In this document: positions 45,916-54,679 of the stretch, in pieces
Position numbering within the stretch: the first letter of the stretch is position 1
Layout of the letters: the number at the start of each line of letters is the position of its first letter
Source of the DNA: Pseudomonas lactis
Lineage (GTDB): Bacteria > Pseudomonadota > Gammaproteobacteria > Pseudomonadales > Pseudomonadaceae
Length of the DNA stretch: 64,000 nt
Assembly (NCBI RefSeq): GCF_001439845.1
Contig: NZ_JYLO01000020.1
Location: 1 to 64,000, forward strand
Reading direction: 5' to 3'
Made by a program: the position numbers and the translations under genes
The notes under the pieces: model-generated
What the model was told of the DNA's origin: nothing
The model's input: the letters and a program-made list of their open reading frames with translations, nothing else
The model's database searches: none

Positions 45916-47310
45916 ATGAACAATGCTATCTCCCACCAGACCCACGCCCTGTCGATCAACCCCGCCAACGGCGAAACAGTCCGCAGCTACCCCTATGAAA
46001 GCGCAGAACAGCTGAACGCCGCCCTCTCCCGCTCGACCGATGCCTTCCGCACCTGGCGTCGCACGCCGGTAAGCCAGCGAGCCGAATATCTGCTGGCCCT
46101 GGCCGCTGCCCTGCGTGAACAGGCTGAAGACATGGCGCAAATGATCACCTTGGAAATGGGCAAACCCATCGCCCAGGCCCGTGCCGAAATCGAAAAGTGC
46201 GCGCAACTGAGCGAGTGGTACGCCGCCCACGGCCCGGCCATGCTTGCTCCGGAACCCACTCTGGTGGACAACGGCAGCGCCCGAATCGAATACCGCCCGC
46301 TGGGCCCTATCCTCGCGGTGATGCCGTGGAATTTCCCGGTGTGGCAAGTGCTGCGCGGCGCCGTGCCGACCCTGCTTGCCGGCAACACCTACGTACTCAA
46401 GCATGCGCCCAATGTGATGGGCAGCGCGTATCTGATCCAGCAGGCGCTGCGTAAAGCCGGTTTCGCTGAAGGCGTATTCGAAGTGATCAACGTGACCCAG
46501 GACGGTGTATCTACGGCCATCGCCGACCCGCGCATCGCCGCTGTGACCCTCACCGGCAGCGTGCGCGCTGGCATCGCCATCGGCTCACAAGCCGGGGCCG
46601 CGTTGAAGAAATGCGTGCTGGAACTGGGTGGCTCCGACCCGTTTATCGTACTCAACGACGCCGACCTCGACGCCGCTGTGCAAGCCGCCGTGATCGGCCG
46701 TTTCCAGAACAGCGGCCAGGTCTGCGCCGCCGCCAAGCGCTTGATCATCGAAGCGGGCGTGGTTGAAGCCTTCACCGCCAAGTTCCTTGAAGCCAGCCGC
46801 GCCCTGGTGATGGGCGAGCCCACCTCAACCGCCACCTATATCGGCCCCATGGCACGCTTTGATCTGCGTGACGAACTGCACGGCCAGGTCCAGGCGACCC
46901 TGGAAGAAGGCGCCACGCTGCTGCTGGGTGGCCATAAAGTTGCGGGCGCGGGCAATTACTACGAACCGACCGTTCTGGCTGACGTCACCGATCAAATGAC
47001 GTCGTTCAAACAGGAACTGTTCGGCCCCGTGGCCTCGATCATCACCGCTCGCGACGCCGAGCACGCCGTGGCGCTGGCCAATGACAGCGAGTTTGGCCTG
47101 ACCGCGAGCATCTTCACCCGCGACGCGGCAAAGGCGCGGGCGATTGCCGATCAGTTGGAAACCGGCGGGGTCTTTGTCAACGCGTTCAGCGTGTCAGACC
47201 CGCGGGTGGCGTTTGGTGGTGTGAAGAAGAGCGGGTTCGGCCGCGAGCTGTCGCACTTCGGTGTACGCGAGTTCTGCAACGCACAAACGGTGTGGCTGGA
47301 CCGCAAGTAA
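45916..47310 (+). CDS. sad: NAD(P)-dependent succinate-semialdehyde dehydrogenase
   Basis: This aldehyde dehydrogenase of 464 residues oxidises succinate semialdehyde to succinate, the last step of GABA or putrescine use. Catalytic Glu236 (LELGGSD) and Cys270 (SGQVCAAAKR) are present, and MPWNFPVWQVLRGA near 136 is the YneI/Sad-type signature. Pairing with a divergent PtrR-like gene supports Sad. The PuuB-like oxidase elsewhere in the window could feed it, but a joint pathway is only a possibility. Confidence 0.9.
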   Translation: MNNAISHQTHALSINPANGETVRSYPYESAEQLNAALSRSTDAFRTWRRTPVSQRAEYLLALAAALREQAEDMAQMITLEMGKPIAQARAEIEKCAQLSEWYAAHGPAMLAPEPTLVDNGSARIEYRPLGPILAVMPWNFPVWQVLRGAVPTLLAGNTYVLKHAPNVMGSAYLIQQALRKAGFAEGVFEVINVTQDGVSTAIADPRIAAVTLTGSVRAGIAIGSQAGAALKKCVLELGGSDPFIVLNDADLDAAVQAAVIGRFQNSGQVCAAAKRLIIEAGVVEAFTAKFLEASRALVMGEPTSTATYIGPMARFDLRDELHGQVQATLEEGATLLLGGHKVAGAGNYYEPTVLADVTDQMTSFKQELFGPVASIITARDAEHAVALANDSEFGLTASIFTRDAAKARAIADQLETGGVFVNAFSVSDPRVAFGGVKKSGFGRELSHFGVREFCNAQTVWLDRK

Positions 47311-47321
47311 AGCTGCAACGG

Positions 47322-47723
47322 CTAGGCGTCGTCGGTGCGCGCATCGAACGCCGCCTGCGCCTGCAGCACCGCTTCCGAATGGCTGAGCGTCCAGGCGTAA
47401 AGCGCCTTGAACGGCTCTTCCAGCGTCCCCCCCAGCGGCGTAATGCTGTACTCCACCGCCACCTGTGAAGACGGGATGACCCGGCGCGCCAGGATGCCAC
47501 TGCGTTCAAGACGGCGCAGGCTCTGGGTCAGGGCTTTTTGCGTGATGCCGTCCAGGCGACGCCTGATTTCATTGAAACGCAGCGGTTTTTCGCACAAAGA
47601 GCCCAGTATCAGCACCGACCACTTGTCGGTGATCTGATCAAGCAATAATCGGCTGGAGCAATCGGCTTTGAATACCTTGGGCACCGTACCGTCTTGAGTC
47701 AGCGCCGGGTCATGATCGAGCAT
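47322..47723 (-). CDS. HxlR-family regulator
   Basis: This is a 133-residue winged-helix protein of the HxlR/YodB group that often senses quinones or aldehydes by cysteine chemistry. The core is LLLDQITDKWSVLILGSL, then LRFNEIRRRLDGITQKALTQSLRRLE. One Cys (KADCSSRL) lies just before the helix-turn-helix, where the redox-sensing Cys of the family sits. The ATG at 47723 has AGAGGAAA 6 bases upstream; the longer frame is rejected. It is divergent from an old yellow enzyme gene, its probable target, and shares a palindrome with it. Confidence 0.9.
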   Translation of the reverse strand: MLDHDPALTQDGTVPKVFKADCSSRLLLDQITDKWSVLILGSLCEKPLRFNEIRRRLDGITQKALTQSLRRLERSGILARRVIPSSQVAVEYSITPLGGTLEEPFKALYAWTLSHSEAVLQAQAAFDARTDDA

Positions 47724-47759
47724 GTGGTTTCCTCTGGGATACCTGATAGCTTTAAAGTG

Positions 47760-47775
47760 CCTAATTGATATTAGG
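47760..47775. promoter_or_regulatory. Candidate HxlR operator
   Basis: CCTAAT-TGAT-ATTAGG is a perfect palindrome midway between the divergent HxlR and oxidoreductase starts. The flanks extend it to TGCCTAAT/ATTAGGTA with one mismatch. Confidence 0.6.
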
Positions 47776-47822
47776 TATACACAATATACTATCAAGACTC
47801 ATTTCAAATGGAGTCTCTGGCA

Positions 47823-48944
47823 ATGAGTGTTACGAATCTGGATGCTTTGTTTCAGCCATTTGCGCTGAAATCCCTGGCCCTGAAAAATCGCATCGTCATG
47901 GCACCCATGACCCGTTCGTTTTCCCCCACCGGTGTACCGGAAGAAAACGTCGCCGCCTATTATCGCCGACGTGCCGAACACGACGTCGGGCTGATTCTCT
48001 CAGAAGGCACCGCCATTGATCGCCCCGGCGCACGTAACGACCCCGGCGTCCCGCTGTTCCATGGCGACCAGGCATTGGCGGGCTGGAAACAGGTCATCGA
48101 CGGCGTGCATGCGGCAGGCGGCAAAATGGGACCGCAAATCTGGCATGTCGGATCAGTGGGAAATCCCTTCAACGATTGGGCGCCCGAGACAGGTATCGAA
48201 GGCCCTTCCGGCCTCGCCGCACCCAGTACGCCACGCGGTGACGCGATGAGTGATGAAGCCATCGCCGACACGATTGCGGCTTACGCCAAGGCGGCTGCCG
48301 ACTCCAAACGGTTAGGGTTTGATACCGTTGAAATACACGGTGCACACGGTTACTTACTCGATCAGTTCTTCTGGGAAGGCACCAATCAGCGTCCCGACCA
48401 GTTCAATGGTGCATCGATCAAGGAACGCTCGCGTTTCGCGGCAGAGGTGGTCAAGGCGATACGTGCAGCAGTAGGCCCGGCGTTCCCCGTGATATTGCGG
48501 GTGAGCCAGTGGAAGCAGCAGGATTACAGCGCGCGCCTGGTGACCACGCCGAACGCCATGTCGGACTGGCTGGTGCCGCTGGTGGAAGCGGGTGTCGATA
48601 TCCTGCATTGCTCACAACGGCGTTTCTGGGAAGCCGAATTTCCCGAACTGGATGGCGAGCAGGGGCTGAACTTCGCCGGCTGGGCCAAGAAACTCACCGG
48701 CGCGGCGACCATCAGCGTGGGCTCGGTCGGCCTGTCCGGGGACTTTCTTGCCGCCTTCGGAGGCGAAAGCTCTCAACCCGCCAGCCTGGATAATCTAGTG
48801 CACAGGCTTGAACGCGAAGAATTTGACCTCATCGCCGTTGGCCGCGCATTACTGAGCGACCCACAGTGGGCCAGCAAAATTCGCACGGGAGAGACCTCCA
48901 GCCTGAAAGCCTTCAGCCCATCGGATCTTGCTGAGCTCATCTAG
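47823..48944 (+). CDS. Old yellow enzyme family NADH:flavin oxidoreductase
   Basis: This FMN-dependent alkene or quinone reductase is related to N-ethylmaleimide reductase. The 373-residue TIM barrel has NRIVMAPMTRSF near 23-34, QIWHVGS near 100, and EIHGAHGYLLDQFFW near 165, including the paired active-site His/Gly-His context. The ATG at 47823 has GGAG 9 bases upstream; the ATG at 47808 is the alternative. Divergence from an HxlR gene suggests induction by electrophiles or quinones. Confidence 0.9.
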   Translation: MSVTNLDALFQPFALKSLALKNRIVMAPMTRSFSPTGVPEENVAAYYRRRAEHDVGLILSEGTAIDRPGARNDPGVPLFHGDQALAGWKQVIDGVHAAGGKMGPQIWHVGSVGNPFNDWAPETGIEGPSGLAAPSTPRGDAMSDEAIADTIAAYAKAAADSKRLGFDTVEIHGAHGYLLDQFFWEGTNQRPDQFNGASIKERSRFAAEVVKAIRAAVGPAFPVILRVSQWKQQDYSARLVTTPNAMSDWLVPLVEAGVDILHCSQRRFWEAEFPELDGEQGLNFAGWAKKLTGAATISVGSVGLSGDFLAAFGGESSQPASLDNLVHRLEREEFDLIAVGRALLSDPQWASKIRTGETSSLKAFSPSDLAELI

Positions 48945-48958
48945 CCAATAGGCCCAAG

Positions 48959-49264
48959 TCAGCCCCGACTATGCCGTCGCACGCACTGCACCAACCCGTC
49001 CAGTGCCGGGGGATTCACCGGCGCGAGCACACAGACCGTGTGCTCGCGCTTGCCTTCCGCAACTGTCAGGGTGTAATGCACCCGGCCTGGGTTGCCAGGC
49101 TCGGGATCGGTGCTTTGCGGCAACTGGAAAAAACCCGACGCTTCAATCAGTTGCCGCAACTCCTGCTGATCAGGCTCGGGCAGCGCGTCCAACTCTACCG
49201 TGCGCGGCTTGGCCAACCCCGGAAAAAACGCCGGTCCGCCGCTTTCCTTGATTGAAATTCGCAT
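48959..49264 (-). CDS. Emfourin-like inhibitor of M4 protease
   Basis: Emfourins are small cytoplasmic inhibitors encoded beside protealysin-like M4 proteases. This 101-residue protein has the expected pattern: a strand-rich start (MRISIKESGG), a basic PRTVELDAL segment, and GRVHYTLTVAEGKREHTVCVL. It begins 29 bases downstream of the protease gene in the same direction, so the two form an operon. The assignment combines position, size and pattern; I have not aligned it. Confidence 0.75.
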   Translation of the reverse strand: MRISIKESGGPAFFPGLAKPRTVELDALPEPDQQELRQLIEASGFFQLPQSTDPEPGNPGRVHYTLTVAEGKREHTVCVLAPVNPPALDGLVQCVRRHSRG

Positions 49265-49293
49265 GGTTTTTCCTCGCCGCTCAGGCGGCTTCG

Positions 49294-50355
49294 TCAAACG
49301 TTTATGCCCACCGCTTTCCAGCCTTCCTTGACTGCCTTCTGCTCAGCTTTGTTCACGCCATAAAGCTGGCCGGCAATATCGTGGGTAATGCGCGCAAAAC
49401 GCAAGAACCCGGAATTGGGCCGCAACCGCGAATCGCGCAGTGCGTCATACCAGATACGCCCGGCACGCTCCCAGGCGAACCCGCCAATCCGGGTGGCCAC
49501 CTGATAGAACGCGTGGTTGGGAATGCCGGAATTGATATGCACCCCACCATTGTCCTCGTAAGTTTGCACAAAATCATCCATGTGCCCAGGCTGCGGGTCT
49601 TTGCCCAGCAGCTTGTCATCAAACGCAGTGCCTGGCGCCTTCATCGAGCGCAGCGCCGTGCCCTTGATCTTTTTGGTAAACAGCCCCTTGCCGATCAACC
49701 AGTCGGCATCCTCGGCCGTTTGCTTTAACGCGTACTGCTTGATCAGCGAACCGAACACATCCGACAACGACTCGTTCAGCGCACCGGACTGGTTGAAGTA
49801 CATCAGCTTGGCCTCATCCTCAGTCACGCCATGGGCCAACTCATGGCCAATGACGTCGAGTGCCACGGTAAAGCGGTTGAACAACTGCTGGTCGCCATCG
49901 CCGAACACCATCTGGGTCGAATTCCAGAACGCATTGTTGTAGTCCTGGCCGAAGTGCACCGTGGCGTCCAGCGCCATGCCCGCATCGTCGATGGAATTGC
50001 GATCAAAGACCTGGTCAAAAAAATCGAAGGTCGCGCCCAGGCCGTCATAGGCTTCGTCCACCGCGGCATCGCCACTGGCGGGCTGCCCTTCGCCGCGGAT
50101 CAGCTTGCCGGGCAGGCTGTCGGTGTTTTCGGCACTGTAGATCGAGCGTTGCTTCTCGGCGCCCACGGCCAGTGCCATGCGGGCCGGCCCCTTGGCGGGT
50201 ACCGCGACCATGCGCAACGAACGAAACGTGCTGTCCTTGGCACGCGTGCGTAATGCGACTTCCCGTTGGGCTTTGTCGCCGTGGCGTGCGATCTGGTCGA
50301 GCATGTACGGCGGGATCAGGCAAAAAATCGGGTTGCGCGGTTGGCGAACACACAT
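49294..50355 (-). CDS. Protealysin-like M4 metalloprotease
   Basis: This is a zinc protease of 353 residues with a short propeptide instead of the long one of thermolysin. It carries the PPYML motif (residues 15-19) typical of protealysin. The active site is complete: HELAH at 171-175, the third zinc ligand in ESLSDVFG (Glu195), and the late catalytic His281 in NHAFY. No signal peptide is visible, which is also true of protealysin. The ATG at 50355 is used; the longer frame is not family-like. It is followed by an emfourin-like inhibitor and is divergent from a nuclease gene. Confidence 0.9.
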   Translation of the reverse strand: MCVRQPRNPIFCLIPPYMLDQIARHGDKAQREVALRTRAKDSTFRSLRMVAVPAKGPARMALAVGAEKQRSIYSAENTDSLPGKLIRGEGQPASGDAAVDEAYDGLGATFDFFDQVFDRNSIDDAGMALDATVHFGQDYNNAFWNSTQMVFGDGDQQLFNRFTVALDVIGHELAHGVTEDEAKLMYFNQSGALNESLSDVFGSLIKQYALKQTAEDADWLIGKGLFTKKIKGTALRSMKAPGTAFDDKLLGKDPQPGHMDDFVQTYEDNGGVHINSGIPNHAFYQVATRIGGFAWERAGRIWYDALRDSRLRPNSGFLRFARITHDIAGQLYGVNKAEQKAVKEGWKAVGINV

Positions 50356-50491
50356 GAGCTGGCTCCTTTTTGGCGTGTGATGAACGTCCGGGTAACGGTT
50401 TTCAGGATAGCCCTGTGTTCGCCCCCTGGGCCAAATTGTCATGAGTTTGTGTTTCAGTGGTGTTTATCCGAGGCCCATAAGGAACATGCCC

Positions 50492-51421
50492 ATGCCCGCC
50501 CGCACAGCCAACATCGACCTTTCCCACCGCCCAAGGCTCGCCGACCTGCGCCCATTGGTCGCGGCCAACCCCACCCTGCTGGAAGCCAAAGCCGCGACGC
50601 CGCGCGTCACCGCGGCCAAGGACCTCAAAAACCGCGCTGGCTATGCCGACGACTTCCTCAGCGACTTCGTGGTGCCATGGCCCACGGTTGACCAGCCACT
50701 GGCGGGCGACGTGCAACCCAAGCGTCTGGACTACACGCATTTCTCCATCACCCTGTCGCGCTCTCGACGACTGGCGCTCTACGTGGGGGTGAATATCGAC
50801 GGCGCCAAGCATGTAGACATCACGCGCAGCAACGACACCTGGGCCTACGATGGCCGCCTGCCCCTGGATGCGCAGGTAGGTGAAGACCTCTATGCAGGCA
50901 ATGGCCTGGACCGCGGCCACCTGGTACGGCGCCAGGACCCCAACTGGGGCGACGAGGCCAACACCGCCAACTTCGACACCTTTCACTTCACCAACTGCTC
51001 CCCTCAAATGAGCGGCTTCAACCAGAAGACCTGGCTGGAACTGGAAGACTACATCCTCGACAACACCCAGCGCTGGAAAGCCCGGGCCACGGTGTTCAGC
51101 GGCCCGGTGTTCAGCGACAACGATCGCGTTTATCGCGGGGTAAAAATCCCCCAGGCATTCTGGAAAGTGGTGGCCTACCTCAGCGACGACGGCAAACCGT
51201 CCGCCAGTGCCTACATGATCGACCAGCGACGCGAGCTGGATCAGTTGGACCTGGTGTTCGGTCAGCTCAGAACCTACCAGCGCAGCGTGATCGCGATCGA
51301 ACAATTGACCGGCATCCGCTTCGCCAACCTGGCCGACTACGACGGCTTCAGCAACGAAGAGCGCGCCACAGGCACCCGGATCGAAGCGCTGATCCGCGGC
51401 CCCCAGGATATTCGGCTCTGA
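50492..51421 (+). CDS. DNA/RNA non-specific endonuclease
   Basis: This is a NucA/EndoG-type beta-beta-alpha metal nuclease. The catalytic DRGH is at 140-143, followed by the metal-binding Asn in TNCSPQMSGFNQ near 183. The 309-residue protein lacks a signal peptide, unlike secreted Serratia-type nucleases. The ATG at 50492 has AAGGA 8 bases upstream; 50486 is an alternative. It is divergent from the protease gene. The product could be a leaderless effector, a periplasmic-acting toxin, or an unrelated intracellular enzyme; nothing in the sequence decides. Confidence 0.88.
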   Translation: MPARTANIDLSHRPRLADLRPLVAANPTLLEAKAATPRVTAAKDLKNRAGYADDFLSDFVVPWPTVDQPLAGDVQPKRLDYTHFSITLSRSRRLALYVGVNIDGAKHVDITRSNDTWAYDGRLPLDAQVGEDLYAGNGLDRGHLVRRQDPNWGDEANTANFDTFHFTNCSPQMSGFNQKTWLELEDYILDNTQRWKARATVFSGPVFSDNDRVYRGVKIPQAFWKVVAYLSDDGKPSASAYMIDQRRELDQLDLVFGQLRTYQRSVIAIEQLTGIRFANLADYDGFSNEERATGTRIEALIRGPQDIRL

Positions 51422-51430
51422 CGATCCCTT

Positions 51431-51530
51431 TGTAGGAGCGAGCTTGCTCGCGAAGCACCCGAGAGCACCGCGGCGCACCAGGCTCCCCGCGTTAACGTTA
51501 GCGACCTTCGCGAGCAAGCTCGCTCCTACA
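51431..51530. repeat. REP doublet (REPIN), family A
   Basis: TGTAGGAGCGAGCTTGCTCG and its inverted copy flank about 50 bases after the nuclease gene. Confidence 0.85.
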
Positions 51531-51552
51531 GGGTGTGATCGCTTACCATACG

Positions 51553-51722
51553 GCCGCCGGTTCCCGTATGGGACTAACAGGGAATTCGAAACGCCGCACG
51601 CGGCGTGAACCGAAACTGCCCCCGCAACTGTAGATGCCGAGCCTACCCTCGAATGCCACTGGACCACGTCCGGGAAGGCGGGGCATGGCGACGACGCATC
51701 AGTCAGGAGACCTGCCGGCCCA
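51553..51722 (+). ncRNA. Cobalamin riboswitch
   Basis: This leader has the B12-riboswitch layout: an early GGTTCCCGT stem, GAACCGAAACTGCCCCC in the core, GCCACTGGA, then the B12 box region AGTCAGGAGACCTGCC at 51701-51716. It lies about 130 bases before the ABC operon and should reduce its expression when adenosylcobalamin is plentiful. The exact ends are approximate. Confidence 0.9.
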
Positions 51723-51848
51723 GCTAATTCACTAACCGGCGGGGTGTCCGGGAAGGACATCCTGGCCCTGCGCTTCAGCAGCCTCCATGGGCGTATTTCC
51801 GAGCCGTACCTCCCCTGCTGCACCTACGGTTCACAAGGAGATCGCCTC

Positions 51849-52859
51849 ATGCTGCCACGCGTTACCGCCCTGATCGCAGGTTTGAGTGTGTGTGCCCTGG
51901 CGCAAGCCGCGCCCACTCAGTACCCGCTGACCCTGCAAAACTGCGGCAGCACCCTGACCTTCCAGCACGCCCCCGCCCGCAGCGTCACCATCGGCCAGGC
52001 CGCCACCGAGATGCTCTACGCCCTGGGCGTGGGCGACAAGGTGGTCGGCACTTCGCTGTGGTTCAACAACGTGGCGGCGCAGTACAAGGCCCAGGACGAT
52101 CGCATCGAGCGCCTGGCCAACAACGAGCCCAGCTTCGAAGCCGTACTCGCCAAGCGCCCGCAACTGGTGGCCGCCGAGCTGGAATGGGTGGTGGGCCCCC
52201 AAGGCGTGGTCGGCACCCGTGAGCAGTTTCATGAACTGAAGATCCCCACCTACCTGTTGCCGTCCGACTGCGAAGGCAAGGACAACCTGGTGGGTGCCGA
52301 CGGCACGCGATTGGAGCCCTTTCGCATCGAGACGATCTACCAGAGCCTCCAGCAACTGGCGCAGATTTTCGACGTGCAGGATCGCGGCCAACAACTGACC
52401 GACGAACTCAAGGCGCGCCTGGCCAAGTCCGTCGCCACGGCCCAGGGCAAGGGCTTGCAGCAAGCCAGTGCACTGGTGTGGTTCTCCAGCGCCGAAATGG
52501 CCAGCGACCCTTACGTAGCCGGCCACAAAGGCGTGCCGCAATTCATGCTGCAAACCCTTGGCCTGCGTAACGTGGTGCAGTCCGATGAGGAGTGGCCTGC
52601 CGTCGGCTGGGAAACCATCGCCAAGGCCAACCCCACCTTCCTGGTGATCGCACGCATGGACCGCCGCCGCTACCCGGCCGACGACCATGAAAAGAAACTC
52701 GCCTTCCTGCGCAGCGACCCCGTGACCCGCAACATGGACGCGGTGAAGAACAACCGCATCATCATCCTCGACGCCCTTGCCTTGCAGGCGAGCCTGCGCA
52801 CCTTCGAGGGCCTTGAACAATTGGCCGCCGCCATCGACGGCTACCACCTGGGCAAATGA
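51849..52859 (+). CDS. ABC transporter substrate-binding protein (BtuF/FecB-like)
   Basis: This is a periplasmic binding protein of 336 residues with a Sec signal (LIAGLSVCALAQAAP, cleavage near AQA). The fold markers GQAATEMLYALGVGDKVVG and RPQLVAAE suit the cluster-A proteins for B12, haem or siderophores. The ATG at 51849 has AAGGAGA 9 bases upstream; the longer frame overlaps the leader and is rejected. The riboswitch points to corrinoid or cobalt-related uptake. Its stop overlaps the permease start (ATGA). Confidence 0.88.
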   Translation: MLPRVTALIAGLSVCALAQAAPTQYPLTLQNCGSTLTFQHAPARSVTIGQAATEMLYALGVGDKVVGTSLWFNNVAAQYKAQDDRIERLANNEPSFEAVLAKRPQLVAAELEWVVGPQGVVGTREQFHELKIPTYLLPSDCEGKDNLVGADGTRLEPFRIETIYQSLQQLAQIFDVQDRGQQLTDELKARLAKSVATAQGKGLQQASALVWFSSAEMASDPYVAGHKGVPQFMLQTLGLRNVVQSDEEWPAVGWETIAKANPTFLVIARMDRRRYPADDHEKKLAFLRSDPVTRNMDAVKNNRIIILDALALQASLRTFEGLEQLAAAIDGYHLGK

Positions 52860-53860
52860 TGCGCACCCTACTCGCCCTGGCGCTGCTGTTGCTCGCCCTG
52901 CTCGCTGGCGTCGCCATCGGTGAAACCGCCATCGAACCGCAGGTGGTGCTGCAGGTGCTCGCCAATAAACTCTGGGCCGCCGGCTACGTACTGGACCCCA
53001 TCGACGAAGGTGTGGTGTGGAACTACCGCCTCACCCGCGCCCTGGTGGCCGCAGCCTGCGGCGCAGGGTTGGCAACGTGCGGCGTGATCCTGCAATCACT
53101 GCTGCGTAACCCGCTGGCCGACCCGTACCTGCTGGGCATCAGCGCCGGTGCGTCAACCGGCGCAGTGCTCGTCGCCTTGATCGGCGTGGGCGGTGGCTTG
53201 GTGTCGTTGTCGGCGGGCGCGTTTGTGGGGGCGATGGCGGCATTTGCGCTGGTGACGCTGCTGGCGCGGGCCAGCGGATCGTCCAGCGGTACCGGGCAGA
53301 TCATCCTCGCGGGCATCGCCGGCTCGCAGTTGTTTAATGCCCTGACCGCGTTCCTGATCACCAAGTCGGCCAGCTCCGAACAAGCCCGCGGCATTATGTT
53401 CTGGCTGCTGGGCAACCTCAGCGGCGTGCGCTGGCCGTCGGTGTGGTTGGCGGTGCCGGTGGCGGTCGTGGGGCTCGCAGTGTGCCTGTGGCACCGGCGT
53501 GCACTGGATGCGTTCACCTTCGGCAGCGACTCGGCGGCCTCCCTCGGCATCCCGGTGCGCCGCGTGCAATTTGTGCTGGTGGCCTGCGCCGCGCTGGTGA
53601 CGGCGGTGATGGTGTCCATCGTCGGCTCCATCGGGTTTGTCGGCTTGGTAATTCCCCATGCGGTGCGCCTGTTGCTTGGCACCGGGCATTCGCGCTTGCT
53701 GCCGGCCAGCGCCTTGGGCGGCGCGCTGTTTCTGATCGCCGCCGATGTGCTGTCACGCACCCTGATCAAGGGCCAAGTGATTCCCGTTGGGGTGGTCACG
53801 GCACTGGTGGGCGCGCCGGTGTTTGCGTTGATTTTGATTGGCCGGAGGAACGCCCGATGA
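52856..53860 (+). CDS. FecCD/BtuC-family permease
   Basis: This is an inner-membrane permease of 334 residues with about ten helices. The motif NPLADPYLLGISAGAS near 78 and SIGFVGLVIPHAVRLLLG near 260 are strong family marks. It is coupled to both neighbours by ATGA overlaps. One permease gene probably serves as a homodimer, as in BtuCD. Confidence 0.93.
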   Translation: MMRTLLALALLLLALLAGVAIGETAIEPQVVLQVLANKLWAAGYVLDPIDEGVVWNYRLTRALVAAACGAGLATCGVILQSLLRNPLADPYLLGISAGASTGAVLVALIGVGGGLVSLSAGAFVGAMAAFALVTLLARASGSSSGTGQIILAGIAGSQLFNALTAFLITKSASSEQARGIMFWLLGNLSGVRWPSVWLAVPVAVVGLAVCLWHRRALDAFTFGSDSAASLGIPVRRVQFVLVACAALVTAVMVSIVGSIGFVGLVIPHAVRLLLGTGHSRLLPASALGGALFLIAADVLSRTLIKGQVIPVGVVTALVGAPVFALILIGRRNAR

Positions 53861-54621
53861 GCGTGCTCAGTTGCAGCGGCCTGGGTTTCAAGGTGCGTGA
53901 GGCCCAGTTACTGGACGGTATCGACCTGGACGTGCAGGCGGGCGAAACCCTGGGCATCGTCGGGCCGAACGGTTCGGGCAAGTCCACCCTGCTCAAATTA
54001 CTCGCCGGTTTGCGCCCGCCGGCCAGCGGTGAAGTGCGCCTGGGCGGCAAGCGGGTCGGTGGGTTGTCACGCCGCACCATCGCGCAACAGCTGGCGGTGG
54101 TGGAGCAACAGGCCGACACCGACGACGCCATCCGCGTGTTCGACGCCGTGGCGCTAGGCCGCACGCCCTGGCTGTCGGCGCTGAGCCCATGGTCGCGTGA
54201 AGACGACGCCATCGTGCACCAGGCGCTGCACGACGTAGACGCCACCCACCTGAGCCAACGCGCCTGGCGCAGCCTCTCTGGCGGCGAACGCCAACGCGTG
54301 CACATCGCCCGCGCCCTGGCGCAGCGCCCGCAGATTTTGTTGCTGGACGAGCCGACCAATCACCTGGATATCCAGCATCAACTGGCGATCTTGAAAGGCG
54401 TGCAAGGCTTGCCGGTGACCACCTTGATTGCGCTGCATGATCTGAATCAGGCGCTGACCTGTGATCGCCTGGCCGTGCTGGATCGCGGGCGGCTGGTGGC
54501 GCTGGGTACGCCGCTTGAGGTGCTGACGCCGCAGCGTTTGCAGGAGACATTCGGAGTGCAGGGGCATTACCTGACGGACCCGTTTGACGGCGCGCAAATC
54601 CTGCGCCTGCGCTCCAACTGA
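53857..54621 (+). CDS. ABC transporter ATP-binding protein (BtuD/FecE-like)
   Basis: This is the ATPase of the importer, 254 residues. Walker A GPNGSGKST (36-44), the Q-loop region, signature LSGGERQRV and Walker B ILLLDEPTNHLD are all present. The ATG at 53857 overlaps the permease stop; the longer upstream frame is a shadow. No outer-membrane BtuB-type receptor lies next to it, so uptake must rely on a receptor elsewhere. Confidence 0.95.
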   Translation: MSVLSCSGLGFKVREAQLLDGIDLDVQAGETLGIVGPNGSGKSTLLKLLAGLRPPASGEVRLGGKRVGGLSRRTIAQQLAVVEQQADTDDAIRVFDAVALGRTPWLSALSPWSREDDAIVHQALHDVDATHLSQRAWRSLSGGERQRVHIARALAQRPQILLLDEPTNHLDIQHQLAILKGVQGLPVTTLIALHDLNQALTCDRLAVLDRGRLVALGTPLEVLTPQRLQETFGVQGHYLTDPFDGAQILRLRSN

Positions 54622-54679
54622 ATCCGTACGTTGGGGCAGCTTGCTCTGGTGACGGTCTGACTGCCAACTGTGATCCAAA

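Noticed and set aside
50402..51823. 473-aa frame antisense to the nuclease, crossing the REP doublet and riboswitch
   Set aside because: It runs through a REP, a riboswitch and the antisense of a clear gene; it cannot be a real protein.
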